A DNA stretch of 64,000 bases from Bacillus massilinigeriensis (GTDB lineage Bacteria; Bacillota; Bacilli; Bacillales; Cytobacillaceae). Both the position numbers and the translations under genes were made by a program. The stretch spans positions 4,006,628-4,070,627 of the forward strand of contig NZ_LT630337.1 of NCBI RefSeq assembly GCF_900117315.1, written 5' to 3'. The notes beneath the pieces are model-generated. The model saw only the letters and a program-made list of their open reading frames with translations, was not told the DNA's origin and did not search any database. Within the stretch, counting starts at the first letter, position 1. Every line of letters starts with the position of its first letter. Of the stretch, positions 33,485-43,011 are shown in pieces.

Positions 33485-34575
33485 TACTCTGCTATCTGTA
33501 AAATCACTTCTTTGATTTTGTCTTTAATTTGATTCACTACTTCAAAATCCATGGCGTCAATATAGATGGCCTCAAGGTCATCATGCAATGCTTTGGCTTT
33601 AGATAAATATGAGATGGCTTCATTCATCTTTGCTCGATATTGCTTTGAAATTTCTGCGATCCGATCAGAATAGATCTCATCTGTTCCAGGCATAATTACC
33701 TTTTCATACATATCAACAATTTCATCGCCATCCCGGGAAGGAAAGTACTCATGTGGAGCTGTGCTATCGAATATTGCCAGCCCCAGCTCCCTAACAATGA
33801 CCATATCTAGGCTATGTGGGTCAAAGCCACAGTGATAAACCTCTACATCAAAGCCACGCCTTTCTGCTTCGGAGGCCAGTTTTTTCAGTAAAGTTGATTT
33901 CCCGCTGCCCGCTCTTCCTTTAATAAAATACCTTTTTTGAATATCCTCCGTCAGATTAGGGACAAAGTCCACTGCACCTTTTGGAGTTGCAGCACCTAAA
34001 AATCGATGGCGGACATCCGCTTTTTTATTTAACGACATGTTTCCATAAAACTGTTTTAGTAATTTGTCTGTTAGCTCATTTGCCTTATCAAAATCCATAT
34101 TTTCTATATAGATTTTTTCCCAGTCATCATGTACTGCTAAAGCCTCTCCAAAAACTCGATAAGCCGTTTGAAAGGAATCAGCGATTTGCTTATTTAATGA
34201 TAAAATTTCACTCGTATAACGAGATAGTTTATCTGAATCCCATGCTTCTCCTAGGTTCACGTAATCCTCGATAGCACCTGGAGCCTTTGGTTCAATAATA
34301 TGAGGTGCTGTGCCGTCGACAATTCCCACCTTTAATGCAGGAATAATTACCCCATCAATGGAGTCATTATCTGAAGAGCAATGAAGCAACTCTATGTTAA
34401 ATCCCTTTTCTACCCACTCATTTCCGATTTCTTTCATAAGTGTAGATTTTCCTGTTCCTGGGCCGCCTTTAAGAATAAATATTCGTGCTAATCCTTCGAG
34501 GTTCGACTCATATAAGCTGAAAAATCCACGAGCCGTATTCCCACCTGCAAAATAGTTTTTGATTTTCCCAGCCAC
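33484..34575 (-). CDS. Twin P-loop ATPase (internally duplicated, PRK06851-like)
   Basis: A 363-residue cytoplasmic protein of two related halves. Each has a Walker A loop (GGPGTGKSTLMKEIG at about 37; GRAGSGKSTLLKKLA at about 218), then an HCSSDNDSID / HCGFDPHSLD element, and then GIVDGTAPH / AIFDSTAPH. Each half ends with a helix containing LHDDLEAIYIDAMDF or VHDDWEKIYIENMDF. It is thus a tandem duplication. Relatives are annotated only as nucleotide-kinase-like ATPases, and function is unknown. Its stop lies in a palindromic repeat. Confidence 0.8.
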   Translation of the reverse strand: MAGKIKNYFAGGNTARGFFSLYESNLEGLARIFILKGGPGTGKSTLMKEIGNEWVEKGFNIELLHCSSDNDSIDGVIIPALKVGIVDGTAPHIIEPKAPGAIEDYVNLGEAWDSDKLSRYTSEILSLNKQIADSFQTAYRVFGEALAVHDDWEKIYIENMDFDKANELTDKLLKQFYGNMSLNKKADVRHRFLGAATPKGAVDFVPNLTEDIQKRYFIKGRAGSGKSTLLKKLASEAERRGFDVEVYHCGFDPHSLDMVIVRELGLAIFDSTAPHEYFPSRDGDEIVDMYEKVIMPGTDEIYSDRIAEISKQYRAKMNEAISYLSKAKALHDDLEAIYIDAMDFEVVNQIKDKIKEVILQIAE

Positions 34576-34675
34576 TATAACACTTCCTTTTTATCTAGGG
34601 GATATCCGTTCTCACTTTAACTTATGCTGCAAGCGTTATATAGGTGAAAGCCTAAATTGAAAAATATATTTTGCT

Positions 34676-35152
34676 CTATTTAATTAAGTCTACGACCTCG
34701 GCATCTGTTACCGATTTTAATTCAGCCACTGGTAATTCAATTTGCACACCAATCTTTCCACCGCTCACAATGATGGATTCGATTTCCTTTGCACTTTGAT
34801 CGATATACGTCTTATAATGCTTCTTCATTCCCACTGGTGAGCAGCCACCGCGAATGTAGCCCGTCCATTTTTGAATATCCTTGACTGGAATCATCTCGAC
34901 CTTCTTTTCGGAAGCAATTTTTGCTGCCTTTTTCAAATCTAATTCTTCAGCTACAGGGATGACAAAAACATAGAGATTTTTACTGCTCCCCTGTGCAACT
35001 AAGGTTTTATAAACTGTTTTTGGGTCTTTACCAATTTTCTCTGCAACGGACACCCCATCAATTTTTCCATCTTTATTATCATAGGACATCATTTTATAGT
35101 TGATTTTATGTGCATCAAGAATTCTTATTGCATTCGTCTTCACCTTTGACAT
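34676..35152 (-). CDS. ybaK: YbaK/EbsC-type aminoacyl-tRNA deacylase
   Basis: A 158-residue editing-domain protein that hydrolyses mischarged Cys-tRNA(Pro). VYKTLVAQGSSKNLYVFVIP (about 48) includes the catalytic lysine, and YIRGGCSPVGMKKHY (about 98) is the GxxSPxG loop of the family. ATG 35152 is eight bases after GGAGG; the ATG at 35167 overlaps no site. Stands alone. Confidence 0.9.
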   Translation of the reverse strand: MSKVKTNAIRILDAHKINYKMMSYDNKDGKIDGVSVAEKIGKDPKTVYKTLVAQGSSKNLYVFVIPVAEELDLKKAAKIASEKKVEMIPVKDIQKWTGYIRGGCSPVGMKKHYKTYIDQSAKEIESIIVSGGKIGVQIELPVAELKSVTDAEVVDLIK

Positions 35153-35233
35153 ATTTAAGACCTCCAACTATTTCAATATCCCTATTTTACCACTTCAAAG
35201 AAAAAAGAGCCCTATCTCTAGCGCTCTTCCATT

Positions 35234-36895
35234 TTACTTCACACGGTATACTCTTGCTTCGTAGGGTTTTAATTGATAACTTTGCAATGGTTCGTGTTGT
35301 TCCACCTTGTAATTACTTAATAATAATTGGTCAAAAGACAAGGTTAAATCATTAACCTGGAACAATGCTTCTTTTTCCTTCAGGTTTGTGATAACGACTA
35401 CTTGCTCACCTTCAAGAGTTCTTGTATAGGTAAAAATTTGAGGGTCATCCTCAAGTAGTAGATCATATTGTCCATAGGTGAATATTTCATTCTGTTTCTT
35501 AAGACGAATCATTTTTTTATAAAAGGAAAGAATGGAGTCCTCTTCTGCCTCTTGTTTTGCTACGTTTATTTCCTTATAGTTCGGATTAACCTTCATCCAT
35601 GGAGTAGCTTCCGTGAAGCCTGCATTTGGTGCATCGGACCATTGCATCGGCGTACGGCTATTGTCACGCGATGATGCCCAGATAATCTCCATGATTTCCT
35701 GTTCAGGGATCCCTTGTTCCATCCACATTCGATACTGATTCTTCACCTGAACATCATCATAATCATCAATAGAAGGAAAATGTACATTCAGCATGCCGAT
35801 TTCTTGGCCTTGATAAATATAAGGGGTTCCCTGCATCAAGAAGTACATAGCAGCAATGGCTGTGGCACTTTCTCGCCAAAATTCCCCTTCATCTCCCCAT
35901 GTCGAAACAATCCGTGGTTTATCATGGTTTTCAACAAATAGAGCATTCCAGCCATCATGAGCAAGCGCTTTTTGCCAACGGGTGAGCGCCTTTTTTAGCG
36001 CAACAATATCAATTGATTGTTCCTTTGCGGACTCCCAAAGCCTTAAATGTTCAAACTGGAAAATCATATCCATTTTTCCTTCTTTTCCAACCCATTGGTG
36101 CGCTTCCTCCGCGGATACTCCATTTGCTTCCCCAACTGTCATGACATCATAGTTAGCATATGTGCGGTTCTTAAACTCTTCTAGAAACTCTAGAATGCCA
36201 GCTTGATTTAAATGCATTTCAATTGATGAAGCGTATCTTTTCCCTTCTGGATTTGGTGCATCAGGTAGACCTGGCCGTTTTTTAATATGGCTAATCGCAT
36301 CAATTCGGAAGCCATCAATACCTTTATCTAACCACCAATTAACCATATCATATATCGCAGACCGAGCTTCGGTATTCTCCCAATTGATATCAGGCTGTTT
36401 TTTTGAAAAAACATGTAAATAATATTGTTCAGTTTTTTCATCATATTGCCATGCAGAGCCTCCAAAGATGCTATCCCAGTTGTTTGGCTCTGCCCCATTT
36501 TTTCCATCTCTCCAAATATACCAGTCACGTTTTGGGTTATCCTTTGAAGAACGAGATTCGATAAACCACGGATGCTCATCACTTGTATGATTAGGGACTA
36601 AGTCAATAATTAACTTCATTCCTCTCTGGTGAATCCCTTCTAATAATGCATCAAAGTCTGCCATCGTTCCGAAGTCCGCCATAATATCTTGATAATCGGA
36701 AATATCGTATCCATTATCGTCATTTGGTGATTTATACATTGGACAAATCCAGATTACATCGATTCCTAAATCCTTTATATAATCTAATCTTTGAATCATC
36801 CCTTGTAAGTCGCCGATTCCATCACCGTTTGAGTCTTGAAAGCTCCGAGGATAGACTTGATAGGCAACTGCTTCTTTCCACCAGATTTTTTCCAT
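35234..36895 (-). CDS. malL: Oligo-1,6-/alpha-glucosidase (GH13 subfamily 31)
   Basis: A 553-residue cytoplasmic alpha-glucosidase with the N-terminal YQVYPRSFQDSNGDGIGDL signature (residues 13-31). The catalytic triad is Asp199 in GFRIDA, Glu256 in VGEANG and Asp325 in ENHDKPR. Domain C follows at about 480. It hydrolyses isomaltose, maltose or sucrose type oligosaccharides; which one cannot be fixed. A consensus cre site lies 38 bases before the start, so carbon catabolite repression is expected. No sugar transporter gene is adjacent. Confidence 0.92.
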   Translation of the reverse strand: MEKIWWKEAVAYQVYPRSFQDSNGDGIGDLQGMIQRLDYIKDLGIDVIWICPMYKSPNDDNGYDISDYQDIMADFGTMADFDALLEGIHQRGMKLIIDLVPNHTSDEHPWFIESRSSKDNPKRDWYIWRDGKNGAEPNNWDSIFGGSAWQYDEKTEQYYLHVFSKKQPDINWENTEARSAIYDMVNWWLDKGIDGFRIDAISHIKKRPGLPDAPNPEGKRYASSIEMHLNQAGILEFLEEFKNRTYANYDVMTVGEANGVSAEEAHQWVGKEGKMDMIFQFEHLRLWESAKEQSIDIVALKKALTRWQKALAHDGWNALFVENHDKPRIVSTWGDEGEFWRESATAIAAMYFLMQGTPYIYQGQEIGMLNVHFPSIDDYDDVQVKNQYRMWMEQGIPEQEIMEIIWASSRDNSRTPMQWSDAPNAGFTEATPWMKVNPNYKEINVAKQEAEEDSILSFYKKMIRLKKQNEIFTYGQYDLLLEDDPQIFTYTRTLEGEQVVVITNLKEKEALFQVNDLTLSFDQLLLSNYKVEQHEPLQSYQLKPYEARVYRVK

Positions 36896-36932
36896 TTATT
36901 ACACCCTTTATCATTGATTTTATAAGAAATTG

Positions 36933-36946
36933 TGCAATCGTTTGCA
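36933..36946 (-). promoter_or_regulatory. CcpA cre site upstream of malL
   Basis: On the minus strand TGCAAACGATTGCA fits the cre consensus fully and is nearly palindromic. It is 13 bases upstream of a -10-like TATAAA (near 36920), so it overlaps the -35 region and should repress. A LacI-type operator for a local regulator would look alike. Confidence 0.7.
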
Positions 36947-37047
36947 TATTATTTTCTATATTAGTGTAACGCTTTCAGGCCTTTTTTTCAATTGTGGATT
37001 TTTGAACGGAAAATATTTTTCTGATAGAAGAATGGGCCATTAATATT

Positions 37048-37941
37048 TTATTTTAATAGTGATTTATGTATCCAAATAGCTGCCTGTGAGCCTTCTCCCA
37101 TAGCAATCGTTACTTGTTCTGAATGGGCTGAAACATCTCCTGCGGCCCATACATTTTCTAGACTCGTCATTTTTGTACGGGGATTAGTCACAATATGTTT
37201 ATTCTCCAATAACTCAATTCCAAGTTGGCTTGCCAAGGCTGACTTCACTTCATTTCCTCCAAATGCAATGAAGGCATGTTTCGTTTCTATCCTTGTATGA
37301 TCATGGAGGATAAAGCCTTGCAGCTGCTCATAATCTGCTAAAATCTCTGCTATGGGCTTTGATATATACTGAATTCCTTGCTGACTTATCTTATTCAATA
37401 ATTCATCAGGTATGTCCCCTGCCTCATGGTTAATATAGATGATTTGGTCTGTCCAATAAGATAGAGTGAGCGCCATATTAGCCCCTACCACTCCCGACCC
37501 TATGACAACTACCCTTTGATCTCTTACCTCAAAGCCATCACAATCTGGACAGACATATACACTTTTTCCAAGACACGGGTAAATTTTTGGAAATGGCGGG
37601 ACACGGTCCAACACCCCGGTAGCTAATAAAAGCCTCTTTCCCTTCCTCGCTTCTCCATTTTGAAGGAAAACGGAAAATTCATTTCCTTGATTCTCTACCT
37701 TCTCAGCCTTTGCAAGGATAAATTCCACTCCAAGATCCTCTGCTTGCTGCCTTCCAATTTCCCTTAGCTTTAATCCACTTACGCCATTCGGATAACCTAA
37801 TATGTTGTGATAACTCTGACATAGGGCTGATCGACCATCGCCTGAATCAATCACAAGCACTTTATGCTTATATCTCCCTAGTTGAATTGCAGCTTGCAGT
37901 CCTGCAATACCTCCACCAATAATCACGCAGTCATAAATCAA
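37048..37941 (-). CDS. Thioredoxin-reductase-like FAD/NAD(P) oxidoreductase
   Basis: A 297-residue class II pyridine nucleotide-disulfide oxidoreductase-like protein. FAD-binding IIGGGIAGLQAA is at residues 7-18, the NAD(P) loop VVIGSGVVGANMA at about 142, and the C-terminal VWAAGDVSAHSEQV at about 262. In place of the CATC of thioredoxin reductase it has CPDC in VYVCPDCDGFEV. TTG 37941 has GGAGG seven bases upstream; ATG 37971 has none. Electron acceptor unknown; the unusual CxxC makes a true thioredoxin reductase less certain. Confidence 0.85.
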   Translation of the reverse strand: MIYDCVIIGGGIAGLQAAIQLGRYKHKVLVIDSGDGRSALCQSYHNILGYPNGVSGLKLREIGRQQAEDLGVEFILAKAEKVENQGNEFSVFLQNGEARKGKRLLLATGVLDRVPPFPKIYPCLGKSVYVCPDCDGFEVRDQRVVVIGSGVVGANMALTLSYWTDQIIYINHEAGDIPDELLNKISQQGIQYISKPIAEILADYEQLQGFILHDHTRIETKHAFIAFGGNEVKSALASQLGIELLENKHIVTNPRTKMTSLENVWAAGDVSAHSEQVTIAMGEGSQAAIWIHKSLLK

Positions 37942-38190
37942 GTGAGCCCCTCCAAACAGGTTAGTTTTCATTTAATTTACCCTTAATTAAGATGAAACTT
38001 CCCTGAATGCATAGAATTTATCGGTATAATAGCAAATTGGGATATTATTATTCTCTTTTTGTTCCTTTTTTCCCTCTTTTAGGGTGGTTACAACTACTGT
38101 TTTTTCCAGTATAATAAAATCCTATAGCACCATAATTCTATAAATGATGTCAAATATAGGCATCGTGATAAACGGAAAGAAGGGTTTAGT

Positions 38191-39459
38191 TTGGCCTACA
38201 TATTTAAAAATTATAAGTCAACGATTATCCTGCTCTTATCCATCCTTATTGGAGGTGCAGCTGGTGCGATTTATGGGACAGATGCTACGATTGTTAAACC
38301 TTTTGGGGATCTGTTTTTAAATTTAATGTTTACCATTATCGTTCCATTGGTATTTTTTAGTATCGCCTCTGCTATTGCCAATATGACTGAGATGAAAAGA
38401 CTTGGGAAAATCATGGCAAGCATTATTATTGTATTCTTGGCTACTGCGCTAGTCTCTGCAGTCATTGGTTTCATCGGCACATCCATTGTGAACCCCTTGG
38501 AGCATTCCGATACTTCGGCCATTAATAAATTAATGGAAAACGCAGCAGACCCTGAACAGCCTGCTGAAGAGATCACATTTCTAGGACAATTGATTAATAC
38601 ATTTACAGTATCTGATTTCTCTTTGCTATTTTCAAAAAGCAATATGCTTCAATTAATTGTTTTTTCAGTTCTTTTTGGTTTAGCTACTGCTATTTCAGGA
38701 GAAAAAGGAAAACCTTTGGCTGACTTTTTATCTTCTGGAACGACCGTCATGATGAAGGTAGTAAAATTCATTATGTACTATGCACCAATTGGACTTGGTT
38801 GTTATTTTGCAACAATTATTGGAGAACTTGGACCACAAATTCTTGAAGGATACGCACGTGCCTTTGTTTTATATTTGATCATATCTGTTATTTATTACTT
38901 TGGATTTTTCACCTTATATGCCTTTATTGCCAGCGGTAAAGATGGTATAAAAGTATTTTGGAAGAATGCCATTACACCTTCTGTTACCGCCATTGCAACC
39001 TGCTCAAGTGCGGCTTGTATTCCAGTAAATCTTGAATCTGTTCAAAAGATGGGTGTTCCAAAGGATATTGCTGAGACAGTTATTCCTCTAGGGGCTAATA
39101 CACATAAAGATGGTTCAGTATTCGGTGGAGTTTTAAAAATCGTCTTCCTCTTTAGCCTTTTCGGTAAAGATATGACAAGTTTATCAAGTATTTTAAGTAT
39201 TTTGGGAGTATCCTTTTTAGTTGGTGCCGTTATGGGGGCTATTCCAAGTGGCGGAATGATAGGAGAAATGCTCATTCTTAGTGTATTTGGATTCCCACCA
39301 GAAGTTCTACCAATCATTGCGGTGATTAGTACGATCATTGATGCACCAGCAACTTTGCTCAATTCAACTGGAAATACAGTAAGTGCCATGATGGTTACTA
39401 GACTCGTTGAAGGGAAGAATTGGCTGAAAAAAAGCTATCAAAAAGCAATGATTTCGTAG
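38191..39459 (+). CDS. Dicarboxylate/amino acid:cation symporter (DAACS)
   Basis: A 422-residue sodium- or proton-coupled symporter of the GltP/DctA/SstT family. It has the family's re-entrant SSAACIPVNLE (about residue 275), the substrate motif LGANTHKDGSVFG (about 300) and ATLLNSTGNTVSAMMVTR near the C-terminus (about 395). At least eight hydrophobic helices are seen. TTG 38191 follows AAGAAGGG. The 249-base upstream gap shows no recognised operator. Glutamate/aspartate, serine/threonine or dicarboxylates are all possible substrates. Confidence 0.87.
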   Translation: MAYIFKNYKSTIILLLSILIGGAAGAIYGTDATIVKPFGDLFLNLMFTIIVPLVFFSIASAIANMTEMKRLGKIMASIIIVFLATALVSAVIGFIGTSIVNPLEHSDTSAINKLMENAADPEQPAEEITFLGQLINTFTVSDFSLLFSKSNMLQLIVFSVLFGLATAISGEKGKPLADFLSSGTTVMMKVVKFIMYYAPIGLGCYFATIIGELGPQILEGYARAFVLYLIISVIYYFGFFTLYAFIASGKDGIKVFWKNAITPSVTAIATCSSAACIPVNLESVQKMGVPKDIAETVIPLGANTHKDGSVFGGVLKIVFLFSLFGKDMTSLSSILSILGVSFLVGAVMGAIPSGGMIGEMLILSVFGFPPEVLPIIAVISTIIDAPATLLNSTGNTVSAMMVTRLVEGKNWLKKSYQKAMIS

Positions 39460-39464
39460 TAACT

Positions 39465-39514
39465 AAAAAGAGGCTATAACAAGGGTGCCTCACACCTTTG
39501 TTATAGCCTCTTTA
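39465..39514. terminator. Bidirectional terminator between DAACS gene and livF
   Basis: A 20-base stem starting AAAGAGGCTATAACAA and closing with the exact complement TTGTTATAGCCTCTTT, with A-run and T-run flanks, serves both convergent units. Confidence 0.9.
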
Positions 39515-39555
39515 TTCTATATAACATTCTTAAAACTTAATGACCCCTGACAAAA

Positions 39556-40263
39556 TTACATTCCACCAAGATAAGCCATTCTCACTTGTTCACTTGCATT
39601 CAATTCATCTGCTGTACCTGATAGAACAACTCGTCCTGTCTCAATTACATATGCACGATCAGCAACTGAAAGTGCCATATGAGCATTTTGTTCAACCAAA
39701 AGAATGGTTGTACCTGTTTTATTGATTTCCTCAATAATCTGGAAGATTGTTTTGACCAATAGCGGTGCCAATCCCATTGAAGGCTCGTCTAATAATAATA
39801 GACGAGGTCTTGCCATAAGGGCACGTCCCATGGCAAGCATTTGCTGTTCCCCACCTGATAAGGTTCCTGATTGCTGCTTCCGACGTTCTAATAAACGCGG
39901 GAATAGCTCGTATACCTTTTCCATATCCCTTTTAATTCCATCCTTATCCTTTCGCAAAAAGGCTCCAAGTTCAAGGTTTTCCTCAACAGTCATATTTGCA
40001 AAAACACGGCGTCCCTCTGGAACATGAGAAATCCCTTGTTTGACAATCCATACGGCAGGCTTCCCAGCAATGTGCTGACCTTCAAACAAAATGTTTCCTT
40101 GCTTTGGTTTTAATAGTCCAGATACGGTTTTCAAAAGCGTGCTCTTTCCAGCACCATTTGCACCAATCAGCGTAACGATTTCTCCTTCATTAATATCAAG
40201 AGAAACTCCCTTTAGCGCGTGTATATTTCCATAATAAACATTGATGTCTTCTATCTTTAGCAT
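39556..40263 (-). CDS. livF: Branched-chain amino acid ABC transporter ATPase LivF
   Basis: A 235-residue ABC ATPase: Walker A GANGAGKSTLLK (about 34), signature LSGGEQQMLAMGRAL (about 133), Walker B LLLLDEPSMGLAP (about 153), H-loop LLVEQNAHMAL (about 190). DINVYYGNIHALKGVSL at the start is typical of LivF. Its ATG overlaps the livG stop. Last gene of a five-gene uptake operon for leucine, isoleucine and valine. Confidence 0.93.
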   Translation of the reverse strand: MLKIEDINVYYGNIHALKGVSLDINEGEIVTLIGANGAGKSTLLKTVSGLLKPKQGNILFEGQHIAGKPAVWIVKQGISHVPEGRRVFANMTVEENLELGAFLRKDKDGIKRDMEKVYELFPRLLERRKQQSGTLSGGEQQMLAMGRALMARPRLLLLDEPSMGLAPLLVKTIFQIIEEINKTGTTILLVEQNAHMALSVADRAYVIETGRVVLSGTADELNASEQVRMAYLGGM

Positions 40264-41042
40264 TATGAAACCTCCTCGCCTAAATACGCCTCAATGACCT
40301 TTGGATTGCTTCTGATTTCTTCGGGCGTACCATGCGCGATTAACTGTCCGTGGTCTAATACATAAATTCTTTCACAAACTCCCATGACAAGCTGCATATC
40401 ATGCTCAATTAAGAGAACGGTCAAGCCGAACTTTTCTCTTATAAAAGCAATTAAGTTCATCAGCTCTTTTGTCTCCTGAGGGTTCATCCCTGCAGCTGGT
40501 TCATCTAACAAAAGGACCTTTGGATTGGCAGCAAGTGCACGAGCGATTTCTAGCCGTCTTTGTTGACCATAAGGCAAATTTTTCGCCAACTCATCCTTAT
40601 AACCATCAAGACCAAAAATCTTTAAAAATTCTAATGACTTTTCATGCATCTCCCTTTCCCCTTTGAAGTGGGATGGAAGACGTAGAATAGAGCTTGCCAC
40701 TGTATGTTTTGCAAGGGAATGATAGGCTACCTTTACATTATCAATCACCGATAAATCCCCAAATAGGCGGATATTCTGAAAGGTTCTACTAATTCCTTTT
40801 CGATTAATTTTAAATGGCGGAATTTTATTTAATTTTTCTCCATTCAGAGTAATCGTTCCTTCTGTTGGGACATAAACGCCTGTAAGCAGGTTGAAAAAGG
40901 TTGTTTTTCCTGCCCCGTTTGGTCCGATTAATCCGACGAGTTCACCCTTATTCAATTCCAAATTGACATCTGAAACAGCTTTTAAGCCTCCAAAACGGAT
41001 TCCGACATGATCTACTTTAAGCAACGGTGTGTTTGCTGTCAT
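40263..41042 (-). CDS. livG: Branched-chain amino acid ABC transporter ATPase LivG
   Basis: A 259-residue ATPase with Walker [13 protein letters not shown] (about 39), the LivG-specific [15 protein letters not shown] loop (about 84), a signature variant [15 protein letters not shown] (about 145), and [14 protein letters not shown]. Start at 41042 follows GGGAGG by nine bases; it overlaps the end of livM by 26 bases, so translation is coupled. Confidence 0.93.
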   Translation of the reverse strand: MTANTPLLKVDHVGIRFGGLKAVSDVNLELNKGELVGLIGPNGAGKTTFFNLLTGVYVPTEGTITLNGEKLNKIPPFKINRKGISRTFQNIRLFGDLSVIDNVKVAYHSLAKHTVASSILRLPSHFKGEREMHEKSLEFLKIFGLDGYKDELAKNLPYGQQRRLEIARALAANPKVLLLDEPAAGMNPQETKELMNLIAFIREKFGLTVLLIEHDMQLVMGVCERIYVLDHGQLIAHGTPEEIRSNPKVIEAYLGEEVS

Positions 41043-41991
41043 CCGTAGGACCTCCCTCAACCGATTTACGTTTTTTGAAGAATGATGTTAGTTCTTTAGT
41101 TCCCAATAATCCTTGAGGACGATAAATCATCATAATAATTAGGAGAAGACTATAAATAATCATTCTAGTTTCAGGATATTCTTGAAGGTAAGCTGAAACA
41201 ATTGTTAATAGGATGGCAGCAATGACTGATCCAGATAAGCTTCCAAGTCCTCCTAATACAACAAATATTAAAATATCAAATGATTTTAAAAATCCAAAGT
41301 TTGAAGGCTGAATGATATAGAAATTATGAGAAAACAATCCGCCTGCAACTCCGGCAAAGAACGCTCCAATAGCAAAAGCTAGTACTTTATAATAGGTGGT
41401 GTTTATTCCCATTGCGTCCGCAGCTGTTTCGTCTTCACGGACGGAAATACATGCCCTACCATGAGTCGAATTCGTAAAGTTCACAATGACAAGTATTGTG
41501 AGTAACAAACAGCCAAACGCCCATGGCCAAGTGGTATGGTGGGAAACCTGCATTCCACTTGCTCCACCAACATACTCAAAATTCAATAAAGTAATACGAA
41601 CAATCTCACCAAATCCTAATGTAGCAATCGCTAAGTAGTCACCCTTTAGGCGAAGACTTGGTATACCAATAATTAGACCAGCAATAGCTGCAGCGACTCC
41701 CCCTACTAATAAAGCCAATGAAAAAGGAAGTTGAAGCTTCATGGTAATAATTGCTGATGCATAGGCCCCAACGGCTAGGAACCCTGCATGCCCAATGGAA
41801 AACTGTCCGGTAATTCCGATAATTAAGTGCAGGCTGACAGCCAAAATAATGTTAATGACCATAAAATATAGCGTATTAATATAAAAAGCATTTAAAATTT
41901 GGCCATTTATTAAAAACTGAACCACAATGAATACGATTAATGCGATTAAAATCGAGAGCCAAAAGCCTACTGTACGTTTTTTATTTGTCAT
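41017..41991 (-). CDS. livM: Branched-chain amino acid ABC permease LivM
   Basis: A 324-residue permease with eight to ten hydrophobic helices. TGQFSIGHAGFLAVGAYASA (about 62) and the cytoplasmic EAA-like loop SVREDETAADAMGINTTYYK (about 190) identify LivM. The C-terminus, after helix ten, is charged (FFKKRKSVEG). GGGGAG lies eight bases before the ATG; livH ends 15 bases upstream. Confidence 0.92.
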   Translation of the reverse strand: MTNKKRTVGFWLSILIALIVFIVVQFLINGQILNAFYINTLYFMVINIILAVSLHLIIGITGQFSIGHAGFLAVGAYASAIITMKLQLPFSLALLVGGVAAAIAGLIIGIPSLRLKGDYLAIATLGFGEIVRITLLNFEYVGGASGMQVSHHTTWPWAFGCLLLTILVIVNFTNSTHGRACISVREDETAADAMGINTTYYKVLAFAIGAFFAGVAGGLFSHNFYIIQPSNFGFLKSFDILIFVVLGGLGSLSGSVIAAILLTIVSAYLQEYPETRMIIYSLLLIIMMIYRPQGLLGTKELTSFFKKRKSVEGGPTDDSKHTVA

Positions 41992-42006
41992 GTTATTGTC
42001 TCTCCC

Positions 42007-42885
42007 CTATACTTTCTCTTTTACATTTTTACCGAACAATCCAGTCGGTAGGAATAAAAGAATTAGGATTAGAACAACAAAGGCCACTCCATCACGCCAT
42101 AGTGAATAGCCCAGTGCACTAACTAGTGCTTCAATAACTCCAAGTACAAGTCCGCCTACCATCGCTCCAGGAATGATACCAATTCCCCCAAGTACGGCGG
42201 CAACAAAGGCCTTTAACCCTGGAATGATACCCATTAAAGGTTCGATCTTTGTGTAATAAACACCAAATATAACACCAGCAGCACCAGCTAACGCTGAACC
42301 AATGGCAAATGTTGCGGAGATAGTGTTGTTAACATTAATCCCCATTAATGTGGCTGCTTCTGCATCATGGGAAACAGCGCGCATTGCTTTACCAATTTTT
42401 GTTTTGTGGACTATAAATTGGAGAATAATCATAAGTGCAATTGAAATACCTAATATGAAGATCGATTGACCGCTTATGGTTACACCAAAAATATGCAAGT
42501 TCCCTACATTCAGTACATCTGAAGGATACGCCTCAGGCTGAGCACCACGAATATAAATGGTTCCATATTCAATAAGTAAGGAAACCCCGATTGCCGTAAT
42601 TAATGCAGCAATACGAGTAGCGTTACGCAAAGGCTTATAGGCAATACGTTCAATGATAACGCCAAACAATGCACATACGGCCATCGTTAAAAGTAACGCG
42701 GGAAAAAAGGATAAATGTAAGACTGTTATGGAATAAAACCCAACAAAGGCCCCTACCATAAAAACATCACCATGAGCAAAGTTAATTAATTTAACAATTC
42801 CATACACCATTGTATAGCCCAAGGCAATTAGAGCATAAATACTACCGAGTGATATTCCATTCACTAACTGTTGTACTAGTTCCAT
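42007..42885 (-). CDS. livH: Branched-chain amino acid ABC permease LivH
   Basis: A 292-residue permease with about eight helices. GISLGSIYALIALGYTMVYG (residues 10-29), INFAHGDVFMVGAF (about 34) and the EAA-like loop AMRAVSHDAEAATLMGIN (about 165) are diagnostic. It is separated from livK by 126 bases containing a hairpin, as is usual when the binding protein is made in excess. Confidence 0.93.
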   Translation of the reverse strand: MELVQQLVNGISLGSIYALIALGYTMVYGIVKLINFAHGDVFMVGAFVGFYSITVLHLSFFPALLLTMAVCALFGVIIERIAYKPLRNATRIAALITAIGVSLLIEYGTIYIRGAQPEAYPSDVLNVGNLHIFGVTISGQSIFILGISIALMIILQFIVHKTKIGKAMRAVSHDAEAATLMGINVNNTISATFAIGSALAGAAGVIFGVYYTKIEPLMGIIPGLKAFVAAVLGGIGIIPGAMVGGLVLGVIEALVSALGYSLWRDGVAFVVLILILLFLPTGLFGKNVKEKV

Positions 42886-42925
42886 AATGAACTCTCCTTG
42901 AAAGTGCTATTTTTTATAGAAATGA

Positions 42926-42950
42926 AAGAAAAGGGGGACATGCCCCCCTA
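42926..42950 (-). terminator. Partial terminator between livK and livH
   Basis: On the minus strand AGGGGGGCATGTCCCCCTTT gives a five-to-six GC stem with a tiny loop, followed by TTTTCTTTC. It likely limits read-through so that the binding protein exceeds the permeases. Confidence 0.65.
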
Positions 42951-43011
42951 TCATTCATAAACTAACTTTGAAAACCTTGTAGCTTCAGCGTCAACAGGCG
43001 CCTCCGCTCTT

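Noticed and set aside
33733-33746. CCCGGG-centred sequence as Noc-binding site
   Set aside because: Only the six central bases and a few flanking bases agree with the consensus; it lies inside a gene.
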